This document shows positions 1 to 6,665 of a stretch of DNA of 9,271 bases, piece by piece. The position numbers and the translations under genes were made by a program. Origin of the DNA: Tannerella sp. (lineage in GTDB: Bacteria; Bacteroidota; Bacteroidia; Bacteroidales; Tannerellaceae); NCBI GenBank assembly GCA_031263835.1, contig JAISEZ010000122.1:1-9271 (forward strand), in the 5' to 3' direction. A model generated the notes under the pieces. That model was not told the origin of the DNA. It searched no databases and saw only the letters and a list, made by a program, of their open reading frames with translations. Positions within the stretch are counted from its first letter, which is position 1. Each line of letters starts with the position of its first letter.

Positions 1-5
1 GATGA

Positions 6-374
6 TTATTCCGCTCCTTCCTGCGGTACGACCGGAGCGGCAGCATCCGGCTGAGCCGTTCCGAAATTCGGATTACTCAACAGATTCGGGTCTACCGTTA
101 CAGCGTCATTCACCTGCTGGTGAATCTCGGACTGGCGTTGCGCGTTCTCGTGACGGGGCAGAACGGATGTGATGACAATACAAAAGAAAGCCATTCCTCC
201 GGCCAGTCCCCAGGTCGCTTTTTCCAGAAAATCAGTCGTCTTGCGAACGCCCATGTACTGGTTCGACGATGAAAAACCGGAGGCTAAACCGCCACCCTTG
301 GAATTTTGTACCAGCACAATCAATATCAAAAATATTGATGCAATCAAAATCAGAATAGAAAAGAATACGTACAT
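6..374 (-). CDS. secG: Preprotein translocase subunit SecG
   Basis: The product is 122 residues long and fits SecG, the small membrane subunit of the SecYEG channel that helps drive preproteins across the inner membrane. A first hydrophobic segment spans about residues 2-22 and a second about residues 53-70. Between them lies the family's most conserved stretch, QNSKGGGLASGF followed by a TDFLEKATW motif. The tail after the second segment is rich in Asn, Pro, Ala and acidic residues, as in Bacteroidetes SecG, which is longer than the enterobacterial protein of about 110 residues. The ATG at 374 lies 4 nt beyond the stop of the upstream TPR gene, so it is read as the last visible gene of the leftward operon. 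No Shine-Dalgarno sequence is visible, which is normal for this phylum. The stop codon lies 5 nt from the window edge. Confidence 0.95.
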   Translation of the reverse strand: MYVFFSILILIASIFLILIVLVQNSKGGGLASGFSSSNQYMGVRKTTDFLEKATWGLAGGMAFFCIVITSVLPRHENAQRQSEIHQQVNDAVTVDPNLLSNPNFGTAQPDAAAPVVPQEGAE

Positions 375-378
375 ATTT

Positions 379-1131
379 TTATGACTTAATATAAATAATC
401 AATTTTTCAAGAAATCGAATTTGGTCTGCAAAGTAAGCGTTTTTTTCCGGATATTTCAAACTTAAACTTCTAATTATTTCCAACGCCTTTTCATAACGCT
501 TCTGCCTTATGTAAATATGCGCCAGTGTTTCAGTGAAGTATGACGTTTTCAGCGAAGCGTTTTCCGGCGTTTCCGGAGCGGTTACATCCGGTTCCTTTTC
601 CGCGTCTCCGGCTGTTTCGGCAGGTTCGGTCGCCGGATGCCGCACCGGCCGGATGCGTTCGTTTTCAAGAAACGAATCAATCAACTCCTGACGGTGCAGT
701 TTGGCGTCCGGGCGATTCGTCTGCGGAGTTTCGGTCAACAGCCAGTATGTATAGTCGATGGTGGAGGCGGGTGCAAATACCGGCGCACCGGATACCCCGT
801 CTTCCACAGGCCCGTTCTCTGCCAGAAATTTTTCAATCAGCTCAAATCGCCCGTTTTTCGCTTTTGTTTTCGATTTCGGCGTGCCCGGAGGCCTGTACCG
901 GTCGCCCTCGAGCAACAGAAACAGTTTCAGCCTGTCCGGAACGTAGATGGCCATCTTTTTCAAGTCCGTTTGCAGGCGGAGGTCTTCCGTCAGCGACAGA
1001 TTTTTCAGGTAAAGCATCCGCGCGGCGGAGAAATACGGGAAGTCTTCCGTCAACTGCTTCAGGGCGGGCAAGGTCTTTTCCGAGAGCAATGCCGGATTCT
1101 CCATCAGCCGGTATAATTCCGCACAAGTCAT
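379..1131 (-). CDS. TPR-containing protein of the lptE-secG operon
   Basis: This 250-residue protein has no signal peptide or membrane segment and is probably cytoplasmic. The N-terminal 80 residues are helical and Leu/Lys-rich. A charged, low-complexity Pro/Glu/Thr/Ala linker at about 160-195 leads into a C-terminal region (about 196-250) that resembles one tetratricopeptide unit: an Ala/Tyr-patterned helix pair with YIRQKRYEKALEII and then LKYPEKN, typical of the turn into a next repeat. TPR units bind other proteins, but the partner cannot be read from the sequence. The gene starts 2 nt after the lptE stop and ends 4 nt before secG, so it is very likely cotranscribed and translationally coupled with both. 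I recognise it as a conserved Bacteroidales neighbour of secG of unknown role. The gene is certain; the function is open. Confidence 0.85.
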   Translation of the reverse strand: MTCAELYRLMENPALLSEKTLPALKQLTEDFPYFSAARMLYLKNLSLTEDLRLQTDLKKMAIYVPDRLKLFLLLEGDRYRPPGTPKSKTKAKNGRFELIEKFLAENGPVEDGVSGAPVFAPASTIDYTYWLLTETPQTNRPDAKLHRQELIDSFLENERIRPVRHPATEPAETAGDAEKEPDVTAPETPENASLKTSYFTETLAHIYIRQKRYEKALEIIRSLSLKYPEKNAYFADQIRFLEKLIIYIKS

Positions 1132-1133
1132 AC

Positions 1134-1661
1134 TTACCAGGTGGCTACGGTTGTATTGTAAATCAAATCAATCAGTTCCTTTATGATTTCGGCGCAAAGA
1201 TCGTCCTGCACCTGGTCAATCGTGCTGGTGTTGGAAAATTCCCGGTAGGCCGAAAAGTTCTGCTCGAAATCTTCATCCGGATTGGTCTGGTTGGTATAAC
1301 GCACCCGGACGGTGATGGTCAGGCGGGTCATGGAGGCGTAGGCGTCTTCCTTCACGGCCTGCGGCGTGAGCGTGTAGCCCGTGATTTCCCCTTCCAAATC
1401 CAGCGTTCCGTTTTCGCGCAGCACCTGCAGACGCGTCTGGCGGATGTATTTGTCTTTCAGTTCGTCCGTGAAGCGCTGCGCCAGCGGCGGATAAACCAGC
1501 GGCGCCATATTCGGGAAATCGCTGATGGAAATGGATTTCACCAGCGTATAGTCAATGGACGCGCCGTTGAACTTGTACGATATCGAACAGGAAACCAGGC
1601 AGGCAAGCAGCAGGATGCCGGCCAGTCCGGGTCTGTTTCTCCGTGATTCAGTCCAGCCCAT
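1134..1661 (-). CDS. lptE: LptE-family outer-membrane lipoprotein
   Basis: This 175-residue lipoprotein resembles the Bacteroidetes LptE family, the partner that plugs and assembles the LptD barrel which inserts lipopolysaccharide into the outer leaflet. The N-terminus has basic residues (RRNRP), a short hydrophobic core and a lipobox LVSC with the lipidated cysteine at residue 25. It is followed by [13 protein letters not shown] and then [22 protein letters not shown] split over the next residues, a characteristic start of the family. The middle part (LEGEITGY, then [11 protein letters not shown]) is a beta-rich pattern, with an alternating helix near the end. The start overlaps the stop of the activator gene by 14 nt, which implies coupling within one operon. 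Bacteroidetes LptE is very diverged from the proteobacterial protein, so the assignment rests on fold pattern, lipobox and neighbourhood. Confidence 0.82.
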   Translation of the reverse strand: MGWTESRRNRPGLAGILLLACLVSCSISYKFNGASIDYTLVKSISISDFPNMAPLVYPPLAQRFTDELKDKYIRQTRLQVLRENGTLDLEGEITGYTLTPQAVKEDAYASMTRLTITVRVRYTNQTNPDEDFEQNFSAYREFSNTSTIDQVQDDLCAEIIKELIDLIYNTTVATW

Positions 1662-2835
1662 ATTCCTTGATTTTCCGGTACAGCGTGCGTTCCGAAATTT
1701 TGAGTTCGGCGGCGGCGTTTTTCCGGCGTCCGTTGTGTTTTTCCAGCGCCTTCCGTATCATTTCCTTTTCCACGTCTTCCAGCGCCAGCGATTCCTCGAC
1801 CGTTTCGATTTCCTGAATCGACGACATCGACCGGAACGGACGCATGTAATCGTCGTTGTCTTCGTTCATCGTAACGGGCGACGGCTGTATGTTGCCGCCG
1901 CTCATGATTTCATGCACCAGTTTCTTCAGGTCGTTCATGTCCTTTTTCATGTCGAAAAGCACCTGATAGAGTATTTCCCGTTCGTTGTTGAACATCTTCT
2001 GTTCGTTTTCCCTGTTGACCAGGGCCGGCAGTTTTTCCATTTCCAGATTGGGGAGATACATCCGCAGTTCTTCGGCGGTAATGGTACGGTCGCGTTCAAT
2101 CACGGAAATCCGTTCGGTCACGTTTTTCAGTTCGCGAATGTTTCCCGGCCAGCGGTAACCGGTCAGCAGCCGGCGGGCATCGTCGTCCAGATGAATCGCC
2201 GGCATGTGATATTTTTCCGCGCAGTCGCTCGCAAATTTGCGGAACAGCAGCAACGCATCGTCCGTGCGTTCGCGCAGGGGCGGAATCTCAATCGGCACCG
2301 TACTGAGGCGGTAATAAAGGTCTTCGCGGAACTTCTGACGCATGACGGCTTCGCGCAGGTTCACGTTGGTGGCCGCAACAATCCGCACGTTGGTCTTCTG
2401 CACTTTGGAGGAACCGACCTTGATAAATTCGCCGCTTTCCAGCACGCGCAGCAGGCGCGCCTGTGTCGGGACGGGCAGTTCGCCTACTTCGTCCATGAAA
2501 ATCGTGCCGCCGTCCGCTCCCTCGAAATAGCCCTTCCGGTCGGACAGCGCGCCCGTGAACGAGCCTCTTTCGTGTCCAAACAGTTCGGAGTCAATCGTTC
2601 CCTCCGGAATCGCGCCGCAGTTGACCGCAATGTACGGGCCGTGCTTGCGTAAACTGTTCTGGTGGATGATTTGGGGAAAAACTTCTTTCCCCACCCCGCT
2701 CTCGCCCGTGATAAGTACGGACAAGTCGGTGGCTGCAACCTGAAGGGCGACGTCAATCGCCCTGTTCAGTCCGGGATGATTTCCTATAATCCCGAAGCGT
2801 TGTTTGACCTGCTGTATATCTTTTGTTCCTGTCAT
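1648..2835 (-). CDS. Sigma-54-dependent transcriptional activator without receiver domain
   Basis: This bacterial enhancer-binding protein uses ATP to remodel RNA polymerase carrying sigma-54. Counting from the ATG at 2835 (395 residues), the AAA+ domain runs from about residue 15 to 240. It has Walker A GESGVGKE at about 44-51, the sigma-54 contact loop GSFTGA at about 91-96 (Ser instead of the more usual Ala), Walker B with GGTIFMDE ending near 116, the FREDLYYRL arginine-finger region, and WPGNIREL. A Fis-type helix-turn-helix ([21 protein letters not shown]) closes the protein. There is no N-terminal receiver, GAF or PAS domain, so the activating input is unknown. A longer reading starts at ATG 2859, but the promoter -7 element lies at 2864-2871. 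That would leave almost no leader for 2859, whereas 2835 gets about 20-25 nt. It is the first gene of the operon with lptE, and the two reading frames overlap. Confidence 0.93.
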   Translation of the reverse strand: MTGTKDIQQVKQRFGIIGNHPGLNRAIDVALQVAATDLSVLITGESGVGKEVFPQIIHQNSLRKHGPYIAVNCGAIPEGTIDSELFGHERGSFTGALSDRKGYFEGADGGTIFMDEVGELPVPTQARLLRVLESGEFIKVGSSKVQKTNVRIVAATNVNLREAVMRQKFREDLYYRLSTVPIEIPPLRERTDDALLLFRKFASDCAEKYHMPAIHLDDDARRLLTGYRWPGNIRELKNVTERISVIERDRTITAEELRMYLPNLEMEKLPALVNRENEQKMFNNEREILYQVLFDMKKDMNDLKKLVHEIMSGGNIQPSPVTMNEDNDDYMRPFRSMSSIQEIETVEESLALEDVEKEMIRKALEKHNGRRKNAAAELKISERTLYRKIKEYGLD

Positions 2836-2863
2836 AATGCCGGTAATTTTCCAGTTCACCTGA

Positions 2864-2894
2864 CAAAATTACAAGATTATTCCGTATGCGCAAA
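2864..2894 (-). promoter_or_regulatory. Bacteroidetes-type promoter of the activator-lptE-TPR-secG operon
   Basis: Read on the minus strand, TTTG (2891-2894) is followed after 19 nt by TAATTTTG (2864-2871). This matches the known Bacteroides housekeeping promoter, a TTTG box near -33 and TAnnTTTG near -7, with no mismatch. Transcription would begin near 2857-2860, just at or after the ATG at 2859, so the ATG at 2835 is the better start. The motif match is seen directly; activity is inferred. Confidence 0.7.
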
Positions 2895-2925
2895 ATAAAA
2901 CCGGCGGATTTTTGGAGAGGCCGGC
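2892..2925 (-). terminator. Probable intrinsic terminator after the DUF4251 gene
   Basis: On the minus strand GCCGGC (2920-2925) can pair with GCCGGT (2900-2905) across a 14-nt loop, giving five G-C pairs and one G-U. The T-rich run TTTATTTT follows at once (about 2892-2899). It lies about 60-90 nt beyond the DUF4251 stop. The run also holds part of the next gene's -33 box. The loop is rather long, so strength is uncertain. Confidence 0.5.
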
Positions 2926-2981
2926 AAAAACAGACCGGCGACGTCCAAAAGGGAATGTTCGCCCGTTGCTCCCTGCCGGCG

Positions 2982-3497
2982 TCAGATCATGACTGCGGGA
3001 GGCGCTTCTTCCGGCTCCAGCGCGCCGTAAAAGCTGACGCTCTGCCGGTTGCTCGACGTCACGCGGATGCTGGACGAGCCGTTGACGAAGATTTCAATCA
3101 GGTACAGAAACGTCTCGTTTTCCGAACGTGTCTGGAAGGAAATTCGCGCCGTACCCTTTGCGTCAAACGAAAGGGAGTAAACCGTGACGGTCGACTCGAA
3201 ATTCAATCCCTTCCCTCCGCCATACGGCAGGCTGTATGCCTGACCGAAATAGGGCAGGTACGAGATGACCGTGTCGCCCCGGACGGTCAGTGAATAGCTT
3301 GAGGTCAAATACTGCGAAGGGCCTTTCATGGGCAGCATCCGGTTGACCGAAATCCGGTAGCGCCGGCTCTCAATTTGCTGTTTTACGGCCTGGGCCTGTT
3401 CGCTGTTGACGGCTGTCCTGGACGATGAGCACGAGGTTTGTAGCGTCGCCGCCAGAACGAGCATCGTCCCTATCCAGAATAAACTTACTGTTTTCAT
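2982..3497 (-). CDS. DUF4251-family lipoprotein
   Basis: The 171-residue product carries a lipoprotein signal: MKTV start, hydrophobic core and lipobox LQTSC with the cysteine at residue 23, followed by SSSRTAVNSE. The rest matches the pattern of the Bacteroidetes DUF4251 family: an early Arg/Tyr-rich segment (SRRYRISVNRMLP), then SYLPYFGQAY, SLPYGGGKGLNFES, beta-strand repeats, and near the end SSIRVTSSNRQSVSFYGAL. Members are small, beta-rich, envelope-anchored proteins whose function is not known. The gene is single, read leftward, divergent from the 3661 gene and separated from the activator operon by a likely terminator. A one-mismatch -7 element (TAATTTAG at 3529-3536) lies about 30 nt upstream, without a clear -33 box. 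The family assignment is from recognised motifs; no function is claimed. Confidence 0.88.
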   Translation of the reverse strand: MKTVSLFWIGTMLVLAATLQTSCSSSRTAVNSEQAQAVKQQIESRRYRISVNRMLPMKGPSQYLTSSYSLTVRGDTVISYLPYFGQAYSLPYGGGKGLNFESTVTVYSLSFDAKGTARISFQTRSENETFLYLIEIFVNGSSSIRVTSSNRQSVSFYGALEPEEAPPAVMI

Positions 3498-3624
3498 TTC
3501 CTGTAAATAATTTGTTGGTATGACGACGCTAAATTACAAAAAAAATCGAATCCGAACCCATTCCCATTCCGCGCAAAGGATAAACCCGAAATATCCACCG
3601 GTACTTTTTCATGTAAAAAACACG

Positions 3625-3632
3625 TATCTTTG
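3625..3632 (+). promoter_or_regulatory. Promoter -7 element for the small acidic protein gene
   Basis: TATCTTTG is an exact match to the Bacteroidetes -7 consensus TAnnTTTG and ends 28 nt before the ATG at 3661. That predicts a leader of roughly 20 nt. The -33 side is only a T-run (3605-3609), closer than the usual spacing and without a full TTTG. The position also argues that the longer open frame beginning at 3520 is not translated. Confidence 0.55.
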
Positions 3633-3660
3633 CGAAGTCTTAATTGAAACAGAGATAGAC

Positions 3661-3981
3661 ATGGACGAGGAAAAGGATTTTATATATGACGAGGATGAAG
3701 CGATACGGTTCATCCGGAACTACCTTCCGCAGGAGATGAAGGAACGGTTCAGCGACGACGATTTGGTTTATTTCATAGACTTGATTTCCGAATATTATGA
3801 GTCGAAAGGGTTTTTCGCCGGAGCGGACGACGAGATAGTGGAAATTGATGAAGACGAGTTGATACGGTACGTTGTGAAGCAGGCCGACCGCGACGGTGTG
3901 GGCCGGCTGGCTGCCGGCGACGCGACGCTGATTGTGCAGGGCGAACTGGCCTACTGCGAGTCGATTCATCTGTTCGAGTAG
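3661..3981 (+). CDS. Small acidic conserved hypothetical protein
   Basis: This is a 106-residue, strongly acidic, soluble protein with no signal peptide or membrane helix. The N-terminal half is helical (DEDEAIRFIRNYLPQEMKERF, then DDDLVYFIDLISEYYESKG). The C-terminal half begins with an acidic strand (DEIVEIDEDELIRYVVKQA) and ends in a GEL.YCES.HLFE segment. I recognise the N-terminal pattern as a family found in Bacteroidales genomes but know of no function for it. The frame is open from an ATG at 3520, but the stretch before 3661 has a basic, non-family composition and contains the promoter, so 3661 (MDEEKDF) is the start. The stop codon abuts the ATG of the OmpA-domain gene, so the two are probably cotranscribed. 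Confidence 0.8.
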   Translation: MDEEKDFIYDEDEAIRFIRNYLPQEMKERFSDDDLVYFIDLISEYYESKGFFAGADDEIVEIDEDELIRYVVKQADRDGVGRLAAGDATLIVQGELAYCESIHLFE

Positions 3982-4614
3982 ATGGTGACAATGGAGGAAA
4001 AAGTGAAACGCTGGTGTGGGTGGCTGTTCTGTTTTGTTATTGCGCTTGCGGGGTGCAAATCGAGTGAGACGGCGGAAAGCATGTCCGGCAAAAAGGCGGC
4101 GGAAGCCATTGGCGGCGTTGCCGTGGGCGGCGCTGCGGGCGCTTACATCGGCCGGCGGATGGCGGAACGGAAAGTAGAACTGGACGTCGTTTTGCCCCGG
4201 AAAAGAGCCATCGAAACCGCCCGGAAAGGGGAAGCCGTGAAGGTGACGCTTGATTCCGGCCTGCTGTTTTTGCAGAATGCCAGTACGCTCAGCGACACGG
4301 CAAAATATATCCTGCGGCAGTTGACGACCTGCGTGAACCGCTATCCGGATACCAATCTCAAAATTATCTGTTACACGGATAACGCAGGCGAAGCGGAACT
4401 GAACCGCATCCTGTCGGAACGGCGCGCCCGGGGCATCCGGGATTATCTGGCGGCGCAGGGCGTGGACGCAAGCCGGATGGACTCCAGGGGAATGGGCGCG
4501 CTCTATCCGGCGGAGGACAACCGCAAGCCGGCCGGACGCCTGCAAAACCGCCGGGTGGAAATCTGGTTCCTTGCCGGCGAACAGCTGCTGCATGAAGCGC
4601 AGCAGCACAAATAA
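3982..4614 (+). CDS. OmpA-domain outer-membrane lipoprotein
   Basis: This 210-residue lipoprotein carries a C-terminal peptidoglycan-binding OmpA domain. The signal sequence ends in lipobox LAGC with the cysteine at residue 25. Next comes a glycine-rich stretch (GGVAVGGAAGAYIG, about 46-60) of the glycine-zipper kind. The OmpA-like domain occupies about 85-200. CYTDNAGEAELN has the conserved Asp at 133. It is followed by LSERRARGIRDYLAAQGV, and then NRRVEI with the conserved arginines at 190-191. The Asp and Arg are the residues that bind diaminopimelate in this family. It probably tethers the outer membrane to peptidoglycan, as YiaD-like lipoproteins do. The ATG directly follows the stop of the previous gene; an alternative ATG at 3991 would remove only three residues and cannot be excluded. 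Confidence 0.9.
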   Translation: MVTMEEKVKRWCGWLFCFVIALAGCKSSETAESMSGKKAAEAIGGVAVGGAAGAYIGRRMAERKVELDVVLPRKRAIETARKGEAVKVTLDSGLLFLQNASTLSDTAKYILRQLTTCVNRYPDTNLKIICYTDNAGEAELNRILSERRARGIRDYLAAQGVDASRMDSRGMGALYPAEDNRKPAGRLQNRRVEIWFLAGEQLLHEAQQHK

Positions 4615-4650
4615 AATGACCCCTTTCAAGTCCATTCTGCAAATGATTCG

Positions 4651-4658
4651 TATTTTTG
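4651..4658 (+). promoter_or_regulatory. Promoter -7 element for the tsaC-transferase-ClC operon
   Basis: TATTTTTG matches TAnnTTTG exactly and ends 16 nt before the ATG at 4675, which implies a leader of only about 8-12 nt. An imperfect TTTC (4624-4627) lies 23 nt upstream instead of the expected TTTG about 19-21 nt away. It sits in the 60-nt gap after the OmpA-domain gene and suggests that the downstream three genes have their own start of transcription. Confidence 0.5.
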
Positions 4659-4674
4659 CCTGAAAATACAGCGT

Positions 4675-5259
4675 ATGGAAAATGAAACAGCCCTGTTGAC
4701 GAACGATTTGAAATCCGCATGCAGCGTCTTGCGCGAGGGCGGACTGATTCTGTATCCCACCGATACAGTCTGGGGAATCGGATGCGATGCGACCAGCGCC
4801 GGGGCTGTGGAACGCATTTACGCGCTCAAGCGCCGCGCCGACCGCCGGGCGATGCTTGTCCTGCTCGACAGCGCGGCCAAACTGGAGGCATACGTCGAAG
4901 AAGTGCCCGCCGTCGCGTGGGAACTGATGGAAGTGGCCGTGAAGCCGTTGACCATTATCTATCCAAAGGCGCGAAACGTGGCGCCGAACCTGCCGGGCGA
5001 AGACGGCAGCCTGGGCGTCCGCATCACGGCCGAGCCGTTTTCCTGCCGGCTGTGCCGGATGTTTCGCAGGCCCGTTGTTTCCACTTCGGCCAATCTCAGC
5101 GGCCGGCCCGCGCCGGCGTCGTTCCGGGAAATCGCGGAAGAAATCCGGACAGGCGTCGATTACGTCGTCCGCTTCCGGCAGGACGACCTCCGTCCGGCCC
5201 GTCCGTCCGGTATCCTGCGACTGGGAGCCGGCGGCCTTGTTCAGGTCATCAGAGAATAG
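4675..5259 (+). CDS. tsaC: L-threonylcarbamoyladenylate synthase (TsaC/YrdC/Sua5 family)
   Basis: This 194-residue single-domain YrdC-fold enzyme makes threonylcarbamoyl-AMP from threonine, bicarbonate and ATP, the first step of t6A formation at position 37 of tRNAs reading ANN codons. Visible family signatures are GGLILYPTDTVWGIGCDA near residues 21-38, ALKRR with Lys52/Arg53 (the nucleotide/threonine-binding basic pair), GSLGVRI, and STSANLSG with Ser136-Asn140. The length fits the short TsaC form; the C-terminal domain of Sua5 is absent. The ATG at 4675 gives a short N-terminal helix before the first conserved strand, and a -7 element lies directly upstream. The next gene starts 4 nt after its stop. 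A YciO-like paralogue cannot be excluded from sequence alone. Confidence 0.9.
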   Translation: MENETALLTNDLKSACSVLREGGLILYPTDTVWGIGCDATSAGAVERIYALKRRADRRAMLVLLDSAAKLEAYVEEVPAVAWELMEVAVKPLTIIYPKARNVAPNLPGEDGSLGVRITAEPFSCRLCRMFRRPVVSTSANLSGRPAPASFREIAEEIRTGVDYVVRFRQDDLRPARPSGILRLGAGGLVQVIRE

Positions 5260-5263
5260 GAAA

Positions 5264-6664
5264 ATGAACAAACGCCGGCAAACGCTCCTCTATGTCCTCT
5301 CGGACTTCGCAACGGCCGCTTTCGTCTGGCTGCTGCTAAACGTGCTGCGCTATGTGGAAGTGGCGCAATACAGCGGATTTGAGTCGCTGGCCTCCTATCT
5401 CGGTTCCTTTCAGGTCGTGAAGGGGCAGTTGCTGATTCCCGTCTTCTGGCTGACGCTGTATTATTTTTCGGGATATTACAATATCCCGTTCGGCAAGTCG
5501 CGCATCCGGGAACTGTTCGGGACGTTTGCCGGCGTGGCCGTCGGCGTGATATTCATTTTCTTTGCGGTGATATTGAACGACCTGCCCCGGTCGTTTACGA
5601 TTTATTACCGGATATGCTTCTCCTACGGCGCGATGCAGTTTCTCCTGACGTATGCCGTGCGCTGTTCGATAACGCTGCATGTACGGCGGAAAATGCGTCG
5701 CCGCGAATGGGCGCTGAACGCGCTGGTCATCGGCGCGGGACAGCAGGCGCTGCTGGCGAAAAACGATTTGGCGAAGCTGGGCTATCGCATTACCGGGTTT
5801 GTACGTATCGACGCGGCAACGCCGCCCGCAGTACCGGAGGCCGAACTGCTGGGCAGCGTGGACGATTTGCCGCAGCTGACGGCCGCCTGTCCGGTCGACG
5901 AGCTGGTGCTGGCGCCGGACGCCATTCCGGACAGCGAAATGATTCGCATTCTTTATTCCCTCTATCATTACAATCTTCCCATCAAAATCAGGGTGGAGAA
6001 AAACAACCCGCTTGCCAGGGGCAAGGTGAAAACGATTCACGGGATTCCGTTTATCGAAGTGACGGCGAACAATTTCTCCGAAGCGGGCAAGAACATCAAG
6101 CACGCCATGGACAAGATTGTTGCCGTACTGGTACTGACCCTGCTTTCGCCGATGTATGCCTGCATTGCCTTCCACGTAAAGCGAAGTTCGCCGGGACAGG
6201 TCTTCTTCAGGCAGGAGCGCATCGGCTACAGGGGGCGGCCGTTTACCATCTACAAGTTCCGGACAATGTACACGGACGCCGGCCGGCACGACCCGCTGCT
6301 GACGGAACGGGACGACCCGCGCGTGACGCCGTTCGGACGTTTCCTGCGCAAATACCGGCTGGACGAGTTTCCCCAGTTCTGGAACGTGCTGAAAGGAGAC
6401 ATGTCCCTGGTCGGGCCGCGTCCGGAACAGCGCTACTATATTGAACAGATTGTCCGCAGGGCGCCCTACTATTACCTGCTCCACAACGTCCGTCCGGGCA
6501 TCACGTCGTGGGGGATGGTGAAGTACGGCTATGCCGATACGGTTGACAAGATGATTGAGCGTCTCGATTACGACATCATGTACTACGAAAACATGTCCCT
6601 GAGTCTGGACATTATGATTCTGGCATATACCGTCAGGATTGTATTAACGGGAAAGGGCGTATGA
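5264..6664 (+). CDS. Polyisoprenyl-phosphate hexose-1-phosphate transferase (WcaJ/WbaP-type)
   Basis: The 466-residue protein starts glycan synthesis by moving a sugar-1-phosphate from a nucleotide sugar onto undecaprenyl phosphate at the inner membrane. About four hydrophobic segments (residues 7-30, 55-72, 85-108, 115-135) are followed by a Rossmann-like regulatory domain with VIGAGQQA near residue 157. A further hydrophobic segment at about 285-305 precedes the catalytic domain. That domain shows KRSSPGQVFFRQERIG, YKFRTM, the RLDEFPQFWNVLKG block with the Asp367-Glu368 dyad, and SLVGPRPE. The length is usual for the long, polytopic class. The open frame extends upstream to 5075 inside tsaC, but that part is a shadow; ATG 5264 gives the proper membrane start. 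The donor sugar is not decidable. The ClC gene follows after 1 nt. Confidence 0.93.
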   Translation: MNKRRQTLLYVLSDFATAAFVWLLLNVLRYVEVAQYSGFESLASYLGSFQVVKGQLLIPVFWLTLYYFSGYYNIPFGKSRIRELFGTFAGVAVGVIFIFFAVILNDLPRSFTIYYRICFSYGAMQFLLTYAVRCSITLHVRRKMRRREWALNALVIGAGQQALLAKNDLAKLGYRITGFVRIDAATPPAVPEAELLGSVDDLPQLTAACPVDELVLAPDAIPDSEMIRILYSLYHYNLPIKIRVEKNNPLARGKVKTIHGIPFIEVTANNFSEAGKNIKHAMDKIVAVLVLTLLSPMYACIAFHVKRSSPGQVFFRQERIGYRGRPFTIYKFRTMYTDAGRHDPLLTERDDPRVTPFGRFLRKYRLDEFPQFWNVLKGDMSLVGPRPEQRYYIEQIVRRAPYYYLLHNVRPGITSWGMVKYGYADTVDKMIERLDYDIMYYENMSLSLDIMILAYTVRIVLTGKGV

Positions 6665-6665
6665 A

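Noticed and set aside
540..2652. Long plus-strand frames (540-1646 and 1555-2652)
   Set aside because: They are antisense to the TPR, lptE and activator genes, show no recognisable motifs, and overlap each other; the minus-strand genes explain the region.
3529..3536. Promoter for the DUF4251 gene (TAATTTAG on the minus strand)
   Set aside because: It has one mismatch to the -7 consensus and no TTTG at the expected distance, too weak to list as a feature although a promoter must lie nearby.
3520..3660. N-terminal extension of the small acidic protein from ATG 3520
   Set aside because: The added segment is basic, unlike the family, and contains the exact -7 element at 3625-3632; ATG 3661 fits much better.
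5075..5263. N-terminal extension of the sugar transferase inside tsaC
   Set aside because: It overlaps tsaC in another frame and is an Arg/Ser/Pro-rich shadow; ATG 5264 begins a normal membrane N-terminus.
3640..5271. Minus-strand open frame of 543 codons opposite the OmpA-domain and tsaC genes
   Set aside because: It runs antisense to three well-supported genes, has no domain pattern, and is rich in His/Arg/Phe/Gln as expected of a shadow frame in GC-rich coding DNA.
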